Source: VXMT01 sp965204835 (GTDB taxonomy: Bacteria; Chloroflexota; Dehalococcoidia; UBA2979). Taken from it: a stretch of DNA of 64,000 bases. The translations under genes were made by a program, and so were the position numbers. The notes below the pieces were generated by a model. That model searched no databases. It saw only the letters and a list, made by a program, of their open reading frames with translations, and was not told the origin of the DNA. Of this stretch, positions 58,732 through 64,000 are shown piece by piece. The stretch is taken from NCBI GenBank assembly GCA_965204835.1, contig OZ242017.1, forward strand, positions 744,001 through 808,000, read 5' to 3'. Each line of letters opens with the position of its first letter. Position 1 is the first letter of the stretch.

Positions 58732-59381
58732 CTCGTGTCTCCTTCCGTGCGTTCGCTGGTTGCGTGCTCACGCGGGAGCGTGAGCGTGCCCGCCGCCACG
58801 GCGGCGGCGAGGTCGTCCCGGAGCGCCTCCGCGTCCGGGGCGCAGCGCCAGGCGGCGATCCCCGCCGACTGGAGCCGCGAGATCTCGCCCTCCGCCAGTC
58901 CCCGTTTCCACAGCCACTCCGCCCAGCTGCGGTGCAGGGGCAGGGGGCTGCGGCGGTCGAGGAAGCGGTGATGCAGGGCCGGAGCCTCGTCCTCGCCGGG
59001 GGCGAGCAGCAGGAACGCGTCCCGCTCGAAGGCGTACTCCGCCAGGCGGGTGTACACCATGCCGTGGTAGCCGCCCGAGACGGGCAGGCGCGCGATCTTG
59101 GTCGTCCACGTCCCGATGGTCTCGTGGGGCACCTCGCAGCGGTGGAAGCCGCCGGAGAGGGCGATCCCGTCGGCGCCGGCGAGCAGGTGGGCGCTCTCCG
59201 GCGGGCGCTTGAGGATGGCGGCCCAGATGGCCTTGAGGGCGGACTGGGCGCCGACCATGGAGAGGAACCAGAGCCCCTCCGAGTCGGGGTCGCGCGCGAA
59301 GGCGTCGGCCGTGGCCGAGAAGCCGTTCGCGCTGATCGTGTACAGGTCGTCCGGGTTGATGGCGGCGTCGGCCGCGAGCAT
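58728..59381 (-). CDS. Hypothetical mobile-element protein
   Basis: 217 aa from the ATG at 59381 behind GGAAGGAG. Segments INPDDLYTISANGFSATADA, SEGLWFLSMVGAQSALKAIW and VSGGYHGMVYTRLAEYAFER are clear coding sequence but no family is recognised. The C-terminus (WLWKRGLAEGEISRLQSAGI) is helical. It is translationally coupled to the methyltransferase, which suggests a joint role. Confidence 0.65.
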   Translation of the reverse strand: MLAADAAINPDDLYTISANGFSATADAFARDPDSEGLWFLSMVGAQSALKAIWAAILKRPPESAHLLAGADGIALSGGFHRCEVPHETIGTWTTKIARLPVSGGYHGMVYTRLAEYAFERDAFLLLAPGEDEAPALHHRFLDRRSPLPLHRSWAEWLWKRGLAEGEISRLQSAGIAAWRCAPDAEALRDDLAAAVAAGTLTLPREHATSERTEGDTR

Positions 59382-59415
59382 GGGGTTCTCCTTCCGGTAG
59401 AGGGATGGGTGGGTG

Positions 59416-59433
59416 CGCGGGCGCGAGCCCGCG
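59416..59433 (-). terminator. GC-rich hairpin between ArdC and the next gene
   Basis: Perfect 7-bp stem CGCGGGC / GCCCGCG with loop GCGA, 41 bp after the ArdC stop. Confidence 0.5.
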
Positions 59434-59473
59434 TGAGGGCCGGGCGGCCGGGAGCCGTCCGGTCGAGTGCGCG

Positions 59474-60358
59474 TCAGGCCGCCTGCGGCACCGCCTCCGG
59501 CGGGGCGTCGGCAACGCGCCCGAGCACGTGGTCGGCGGCGCGCTGCGCCTGCCCGGCGGCGACCACCGCGAGGCGGCGGTCGTCCTCCAGCGCCTTGAGC
59601 CAGGAGGCGATGTACGACGCGGACTGCTCGACCCGCGAGGGGTCGATGCCCGCCTCGTTGCCGAGGAAGGCCGCCGCGAACTCCGCCACCAGCTCCTCCT
59701 GCGAGTAGTGCTCGGAGCCGAAGGGCGCCGCCGTGCGGTAGCTCTCGCGGTCCAGGCGGCTCGGGTGCCCGGTCGAGTGCGCGAGCTCGTGGAAGAGCGT
59801 CGCGTAGTAGCCGTGCGCGTCCCCGAAGGCGTCGCGCGGGGGCAGGTGCACCTCGTCCCGAGCGGGGACGTAGTAGGCGCTGTCGGCGTCCTCGTGGATG
59901 CGCGGTCCGCCGGCGTACGCGGCGACCACCGCCTCGGCCCGCTCGATGGGGTCGAAGCCCTCCTCGGACTCGGGCTCGGCGCGGGGGAGCCCGAGGTCCT
60001 CGCACTGGGCGACGTTGAAGACCGTGAAGAGCCGCAGCAGCGGGTAGCGCTCCGGCCGCTCCGGGTCCGGCGAGTCCTTTTTCTCGACCCACTTCCAGAG
60101 CACGACCCGCGTGCCGTGCTCGCCGCGGCGGACGTGCCCGCCCGCCGCCCGCGCCTGGCGGTAGGTGAGCCAGCGGGGGTCGTTCCAGCCCCGTTCCAGC
60201 GCCGCCATCTGCAGCACCAAGATGTTGATGCCGCGGTAGGGGCGGTCCGTGCGGGCGTTGCGGTGACCGCGTGCGCGCCACGGCGTGCGCCACGGCACGG
60301 TGCCGCGCTCCAGCGCGGCGATAATGCGATCGGTGATCTCCTGGTAGGCGTCGAGCAT
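59474..60358 (-). CDS. ArdC-type antirestriction protein with zincin-like peptidase domain
   Basis: 294 aa. N-terminal ssDNA-binding domain of the ArdC group (DAYQEITDRIIAALERGTVP, WRTPWRARGHRNARTDRPYR, GINILVLQMAALERGW) followed by a zincin-like metallopeptidase domain with HELAHSTGH (Zn ligands, near 190) and EELVAEFAAAFLGNEAG. ArdC proteins protect incoming single-stranded element DNA from restriction enzymes during conjugation. The gene has a GAAAGGAGA Shine-Dalgarno. Confidence 0.9.
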   Translation of the reverse strand: MLDAYQEITDRIIAALERGTVPWRTPWRARGHRNARTDRPYRGINILVLQMAALERGWNDPRWLTYRQARAAGGHVRRGEHGTRVVLWKWVEKKDSPDPERPERYPLLRLFTVFNVAQCEDLGLPRAEPESEEGFDPIERAEAVVAAYAGGPRIHEDADSAYYVPARDEVHLPPRDAFGDAHGYYATLFHELAHSTGHPSRLDRESYRTAAPFGSEHYSQEELVAEFAAAFLGNEAGIDPSRVEQSASYIASWLKALEDDRRLAVVAAGQAQRAADHVLGRVADAPPEAVPQAA

Positions 60359-60399
60359 GACTGTCTCCTTTCGAAGCGTTCCGGGTTGATCGACGGACG

Positions 60400-60418
60400 C
60401 GCGGGGCGTCGCCCCGCG
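60400..60418 (-). terminator. GC-rich hairpin between RadC and ArdC genes
   Basis: Perfect 8-bp stem CGCGGGGC / GCCCCGCG with loop GTC. Confidence 0.5.
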
Positions 60419-60468
60419 TACGGGCCGGGACGGCCGGAGGGCCGCCCGGTCGGGGAGCGATGCGCGGG

Positions 60469-60960
60469 CTAGAAGAGCCCGCGCTCGCGGAGGCTGACGG
60501 CCTCGTCGCCGATCACGATGTGGTCGAGCAGCTCGATCCCGAGCAGCGTCGCCGCCTCGGCCAGCGCCTTCGTGATGTCGACGTCGTTCGTGCTCGGCGT
60601 CGCATCCCCGGAGGGGTGGTTGTGGACGACGATCAGGTTGGGGACGGCGGCGACCACCGCCGGGCGCAGCACCTCGGCGAGCCTGACGACCGCCGAGGAG
60701 CAGTTGCCCTGGTAGATCACCCGCTGCTCGACGACGCGGTTGCGGCGGTCGAGCAGCAGCACGCGCAGCTGCTCCTGCGCGAGCGTCCCCATCTCCGGCC
60801 CCAGCAGGCGATAGACCTCCTCGGGGGAGTTCACCGCCGGCGCGTCGGGGTCGCGGTCGGGCCGCGTCTCGACCTCGTAGCGCACGGCCAGCTCGCTCAG
60901 CACGTCGAGGTTGCTGCGCAGTGCCGCGAGCAGTGCGTCGGCGTGCGCGGGGGCGGTCAC
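60469..60960 (-). CDS. radC: RadC-type JAB domain protein
   Basis: 163 aa from the GTG at 60960, whose codon overlaps the stop of the upstream gene (GTGA). The JAB metal-binding motif is complete: VVHNHPSGDATPSTND near 112, with the preceding RVIYQGNCSSAVVRLAEVLR and the following LLGIELLDHIVIGD, as in RadC proteins of mobile elements. The N-terminal helix-hairpin-helix of chromosomal RadC is missing. The biochemical role of RadC is unsettled. A longer upstream frame is not protein-like. Confidence 0.88.
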   Translation of the reverse strand: MTAPAHADALLAALRSNLDVLSELAVRYEVETRPDRDPDAPAVNSPEEVYRLLGPEMGTLAQEQLRVLLLDRRNRVVEQRVIYQGNCSSAVVRLAEVLRPAVVAAVPNLIVVHNHPSGDATPSTNDVDITKALAEAATLLGIELLDHIVIGDEAVSLRERGLF

Positions 60961-61313
60961 GCCACCACCTCGTGGTCGTACTCGACCGCGCCCTCCGGCT
61001 CGCAGCTGAGGCAGTGCGTGCGGCCCCGCACGATGGGGTAGCCGCAGCCGGCGCAGTCGCCGCCGTACTCGCCGCTCGCCTCCAGCTCGCGCCTCACGAT
61101 CGTCGCGGCGGGGGGGTGGCCGCCGGGTCCGCCGGACTCGGCGGCGTAGTGCCAGGCCCACTTCGTCCCGAGGTCGGCCCAGTCGTCGGTGCGGTACGAC
61201 CAGCGGTCGCAGGTGCAGTGGCCGTTGAAGGGCTCATCGCCCTCGAGCAAGGTCATGACCAGCGTGTGCGCGCTCCAGGTCGGGAGTGCGTCGCGTTCGG
61301 TCGTGGGTGCCAT
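60957..61313 (-). CDS. Zinc-ribbon protein of the mobile block
   Basis: 118 aa. A CTCDRWSY segment in the middle and a C-terminal CAGCGYPIVRGRTHCLSCEP (C-x2-C...C-x2-C) zinc ribbon. Overlaps the RadC start by 4 bp. No family name; similar small zinc proteins accompany element replication genes. Confidence 0.65.
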   Translation of the reverse strand: MAPTTERDALPTWSAHTLVMTLLEGDEPFNGHCTCDRWSYRTDDWADLGTKWAWHYAAESGGPGGHPPAATIVRRELEASGEYGGDCAGCGYPIVRGRTHCLSCEPEGAVEYDHEVVA

Positions 61314-61350
61314 GTTCGGTTCTCCTTCGTGCAGTGGTCGGAAACGAGAG

Positions 61351-61380
61351 CGGGGCCGCCCCCGTGAGGGAGCGGCCCCG
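61351..61380 (-). terminator. GC-rich hairpin after SSB
   Basis: Stem CGGGGCCGC / GCGGCCCCG (9 bp) around a 12-base loop that can pair further (CCC with GGG). Confidence 0.55.
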
Positions 61381-61427
61381 TGTGCGCCCGCGCTCGGGCG
61401 GGCGGCGTCTGTGGTGCCGTGGATGGG

Positions 61428-61826
61428 CTAGAAGGGCTGGTCGTCCGCGACCTCGGCGGCGGCCTGCTGGCCGCCGTTGCCGTTGCCGCCCGAGCGGCCG
61501 TTGCCGTTCGAGTCGAGGAAGATGACCTCCTGCGCCTGCACCTCGGTGCGGTAGCGGCGCTGGCCGTCCTGGGTCTCGTAGCTGCTGTGGGCCAGCGAGC
61601 CCGCGACGAAGACGCGGTTGCCCTTCTGGACGTACTCGCCCACGGCCTCGGCGAGCTTGCCGAAGCAGACGACCGAGTGCCAGTCGGGCTCGCTCTCGCC
61701 GTTCTGGCGGCGGCGGTCGGTGGCCATCCGCAGCGTGCAGACGGCGGTCCCGTTCTGGCTGTACTTCAGCTCGGGGTCGGTCCCGACCCGGCCCAGCAGC
61801 TCGACGCGGTTCATGGTGCGTGACAT
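61428..61826 (-). CDS. ssb: Single-stranded DNA-binding protein
   Basis: 132 aa OB-fold SSB: MNRVELLGRVGTDPELKYSQ, NGTAVCTLRMATDRR, WHSVVCFGKLAEAVGEYVQK and a Gly/Asn-rich linker ending in the acidic tip ADDQPF, the partner-binding tail. Start ATG 61826 behind GAAGGAGAA. Element-encoded SSB protects transferred single strands and pairs with the Rad52-like and primase neighbours. Confidence 0.95.
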   Translation of the reverse strand: MSRTMNRVELLGRVGTDPELKYSQNGTAVCTLRMATDRRRQNGESEPDWHSVVCFGKLAEAVGEYVQKGNRVFVAGSLAHSSYETQDGQRRYRTEVQAQEVIFLDSNGNGRSGGNGNGGQQAAAEVADDQPF

Positions 61827-61901
61827 TTCGTTCTCCTTCTCGGTGTTGATGTGGTTGTCACCGGCGGTGCGGCGGCGTGCCGCACCTGGTCCTGGATGCA
61901 G

Positions 61902-61929
61902 CGGGGCCGCCTCGTCGGAGGCGGCCCCG
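61902..61929 (-). terminator. GC-rich hairpin between the Rad52-like gene and SSB
   Basis: Perfect 12-bp stem CGGGGCCGCCTC / GAGGCGGCCCCG with loop GTCG, the strongest of the set. Confidence 0.65.
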
Positions 61930-62017
61930 TTCGCGCTCCCGGGAGGGAGCGTCTCTTCGGTTGGCTGTTCGCGATCCTTCGATGCGTTCCTCCTTCCTTC
62001 GTACGCCTCCCGGCCGC

Positions 62018-62764
62018 TCAGGCGGCCTGCGGCGTCTCGTCGCCGGACTCCTCGCCCGCGTTGTCCTGCTGGAGCTTGCGGGCGGCGGCCTCCACCAGCG
62101 GGGTGAGGCTCGCCACCGGCAGCTCGTCGAGGTCGCGGCCCGTGCGCTCGCGCACGGCGGACCGCACCTTGGCCTCGTCGAAGCCGCGGCACTCGCCGAG
62201 GTCGACGAGGGTCTTGCGCAGCGACGGCGCGAGGTCGCCCGTCGTCCCGTCGCCGTAGAGCCCGTTCCCGAACTGGTCGCCGTAGCTCCTGAGCGCCCGC
62301 TTGAGCGCGTCGGTCACGGCTCCCTTCCAGGCCGTCTCGTGGCCCTCGACCGTGTCGTCGGCGAGGGCCTGGAAGCCGACATCGGTGCGCGGCTGCGAGC
62401 CGGGCACGGTCACCCGCACGGTCGCGGCGTAGGCCCGCCAGGGCTTCGCCTCGCCCGTCTCCCGGTCGACGCTCTCGCCCTCGCGGACGGTCACGTCGCC
62501 GACCAGCTCGTAGCCCCAGCCGCCGTGGCCGAAGACCTTGTTCGCCTGCTCGATGACGGTGCTGCCCTCGAGGTAGGCGAAGCTGCGGTTGCCGCGGCCC
62601 CGGCGCTGCGAGACGAGTCCCTCGTCGAGGGGGTCGGCCAGCCGCTGCGTGACCGCCGGCGGGAGGCTCTCCCACAGCAGGTCGGGCTCGCGGATCGGCT
62701 CGGGGTGCGCGCCGCCGGGGCTGGCGCCGTTGCGGCCGTTGACGGTCGGTGCTGCGTTCGTCAT
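62018..62764 (-). CDS. Rad52/Rad22-like single-strand annealing protein
   Basis: 248 aa. The fold signature of the Rad52 family is visible: LEGSTVIEQANKVFGHGGWG, YAATVRVTVPG, DTVEGHETAWKGAVTDALKR and ALRSYGDQFGNGLYGDG. It would anneal complementary single strands coated by the neighbouring SSB, a common phage or element recombination system. Start ATG 62764 behind GAAGGAGAAAG. Confidence 0.87.
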   Translation of the reverse strand: MTNAAPTVNGRNGASPGGAHPEPIREPDLLWESLPPAVTQRLADPLDEGLVSQRRGRGNRSFAYLEGSTVIEQANKVFGHGGWGYELVGDVTVREGESVDRETGEAKPWRAYAATVRVTVPGSQPRTDVGFQALADDTVEGHETAWKGAVTDALKRALRSYGDQFGNGLYGDGTTGDLAPSLRKTLVDLGECRGFDEAKVRSAVRERTGRDLDELPVASLTPLVEAAARKLQQDNAGEESGDETPQAA

Positions 62765-62835
62765 GTGTCTTTCTCCTTCGTGCTGTGCATGTGTTGGGTG
62801 GACTGGTGCGGATCCCTCGACGGGAGGCCCGTGTG

Positions 62836-62850
62836 CGGGGCGGAGCCCCG
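62836..62850 (-). terminator. Short GC-rich hairpin after the primase gene
   Basis: Stem CGGGGC / GCCCCG with loop GGA, 115 bp after the primase stop. The weakest member of the hairpin series. Confidence 0.4.
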
Positions 62851-62964
62851 TCGCTCTCGTGTCATCGCGCCTCCTCCCGGTGGCGGCTGGTCCGGCGGGC
62901 ACGCGGAAGCAGCCCGGCTCGCGTGGAGCCGAGCTGACGTGTGCTCGCCGGTGGGCTGGGTGGG

Positions 62965-64000
62965 TCAGCGGGCGGCGCGGGCCGCCCGTTCGAGGAGGCG
63001 CGGGAAGACCCTGCGCCCGTGAGCGTGTGTGGCCAGTTCGGCCACGTCGGCGACGCCCTCGGGCAGGGTCACGACGGCGGCGCGGCGGCCGAGCAGGCCG
63101 CCGAGTACCGCCGCGGCTTCCCGCCCGGCAGCGTCGTGGTCGAAGGCGAGGAAGACGCGGGGGCAGCCGCGCAGGGCGGCTGCGATCCGCTCCATCCCCT
63201 GTGTGCCGAGGGCGGCGCAGGCGGGCAGGCCCCACTCGCTCAGCAGGAGCCAGTCGAAGACGCCCTCGGTCACGACCGCCCACGGCGGGGCGTGACCGAG
63301 CCGTCCGAGACCGAGCACGGGCTTGGGGCCGGGCAGCGCCTGGAAGCGCGGCGAGCGCTCCGGGTCGATCGCTCGCCCCGCCAGCCAGCGGACGGTACCG
63401 CCGATGACCTCGGGGACGACGACCATCCCGGCGAAGCGCTCGCCGCTACCGGCCAGCAGCCCGCTCTCGCGGACCCGTCCGGCGTCGAAGCCAGCGGAGG
63501 CGAGTGCTGTGCGCAGCCCGCGCCCCGGCGCGAAGCCGAGGCCGAGCCGCAGGGCCGTGCCGAGGCCGACGCCCCGTGAGGCGAGGTAGTCCCGCGCCTC
63601 GCGGCTGCGCCGCAGTTCGTCCGCGTAGTACCGCGCAGCCGCCGTCAGCAGCGCGGGGTCGGGCGGCGCAACCGCCATGCGGTCGCGCCGCTCGCGAGTC
63701 GTGTGCCGGACGGGGGAGGTCGTGGGCGGTGAGGCGTCGAGCCAGCGGATCGCCTCCGGCAGGCTCAGGCCCTCGATGCGCCGGACGAAGTCCAGCACGT
63801 CGCCGCGCGCGCCGCATCCGAAGCAGTACCAGCGCTGGGTGTTGGCGTAGACCGTGAAGCTGCCCTCGGCCTCCTCGTGGAAGGGGCAGACGCCCTGGCG
63901 GACGCGGCCCCTGCCGCGCAGCCGCACGCCCGCCGCCTCCACCACGCCGCCGAGCGGGTGGCGCTCCTTGAGCGCCGCGATGTCGACCCGCGCGTGCGCG
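62965..64000 (-). CDS. DnaG-like primase, partial (runs off the window)
   Basis: At least 345 codons; the start lies beyond position 64000. The frame is open to the edge and reads RVDIAALKERHPLGGVVEAA, the normal N-terminus of DnaG, followed by the CHC2 zinc finger (VCPFHEEAEGSFTVY, RWYCFGCGARGDVLDFV), a primase core (DYLASRGVGLGTALRLGLGF) and a TOPRIM domain (VVTEGVFDWLLLSEW, VFLAFDHDAAGREAA). The helicase-binding C-terminal domain of chromosomal DnaG is absent, so this is an element-type primase that would prime the complementary strand after transfer. Confidence 0.9.
   Translation of the reverse strand, partial: AHARVDIAALKERHPLGGVVEAAGVRLRGRGRVRQGVCPFHEEAEGSFTVYANTQRWYCFGCGARGDVLDFVRRIEGLSLPEAIRWLDASPPTTSPVRHTTRERRDRMAVAPPDPALLTAAARYYADELRRSREARDYLASRGVGLGTALRLGLGFAPGRGLRTALASAGFDAGRVRESGLLAGSGERFAGMVVVPEVIGGTVRWLAGRAIDPERSPRFQALPGPKPVLGLGRLGHAPPWAVVTEGVFDWLLLSEWGLPACAALGTQGMERIAAALRGCPRVFLAFDHDAAGREAAAVLGGLLGRRAAVVTLPEGVADVAELATHAHGRRVFPRLLERAARAAR

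Noticed and set aside
58728..60293. A 521-codon minus-strand frame spanning two genes
   Set aside because: Its first 300 codons are out of frame with the ArdC gene and are not protein-like; the real gene starts at 59381 behind a ribosome-binding site.
1..64000. tRNA or rRNA genes
   Set aside because: I looked for conserved tRNA arms and rRNA core sequences by eye and found none; a dedicated covariance-model scan could still reveal one.

Overview
This is a GC-rich bacterial window with dense gene packing, frequent GTG starts and no rRNA or tRNA that I can recognise. F420-type luciferase-like oxidoreductases, large secreted Calx-beta/cadherin-like/fibronectin proteins, NHLP-type peptide precursors and several mobile elements point to a large-genome, high-GC environmental bacterium. 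Chloroflexota or Actinomycetota would both fit; I cannot place it more closely from sequence alone. The window is a chain of accessory islands rather than core genome.

Region 1 (1-19 kb): a GNAT acetyltransferase and an NCS2-type permease precede a compact polyketide locus. A 2919-aa type I PKS on the minus strand (KS-AT-DH-remnant ER-KR-ACP-KS-inactive AT) faces away from a plus-strand set: alpha/beta hydrolase, stand-alone carrier protein, Sfp-type phosphopantetheinyl transferase, a second alpha/beta hydrolase and a luciferase-like monooxygenase. The locus is bracketed by pieces of a duplicated LLM-NCS2 gene pair. The left copy keeps the whole NCS2 gene but only the tail of the LLM. The right copy keeps the whole LLM but only the tail of NCS2. 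A third NCS2 tail lies inverted just upstream of the PKS. DUF4160, DUF2442 and Uma2 genes follow.

Region 2 (19-27 kb): a tnpB-type RNA-guided nuclease gene sits between 19-bp terminal inverted repeats and an 8-bp target duplication, which is not the usual IS200/IS605 layout. Decayed DNA follows, then a 1648-aa secreted multidomain adhesin-like protein.

Region 3 (27-41 kb): a one-protein signalling chain (GAF-PAS-histidine kinase-receiver-winged helix) is divergent from an array of eleven NHLP-leader precursor peptide genes. Each short predicted core carries exactly one Trp. No maturation enzyme or exporter lies beside the array, only a broken fragment that may come from a RiPP-associated gene. 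The array and two further loci coding for secreted or membrane proteins have the same promoter design: 11-bp TTCATCACTAC-like direct repeats ending 5 bp before a TAGACT/TATACT box, which fits a PhoB-like regulator such as the fused kinase. Relics of the kinase locus, an IS256 fragment and a serine-recombinase fragment show repeated rearrangement.

Region 4 (41-55 kb): a defence island. A STAND-like NTPase faces a three-gene minus-strand operon: a DUF4338 (DruA-like) domain fused to a DptF-like P-loop ATPase, a 497-aa DptG-like middle protein and a 1518-aa HerA/DptH-like ATPase. No dnd modification genes or druE helicase are present.

Region 5 (55-64 kb): a mobile-element maintenance block, all on the minus strand: DnaG-like primase (running off the window), Rad52-like annealing protein, SSB, zinc-ribbon protein, RadC-type JAB protein, ArdC-type antirestriction protein, unknown protein, adenine-type methyltransferase, small CxxC protein and SNF2-type helicase. 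Nearly all its genes have the same GAAGGAG ribosome-binding site, and most of its gaps hold a GC-rich hairpin.
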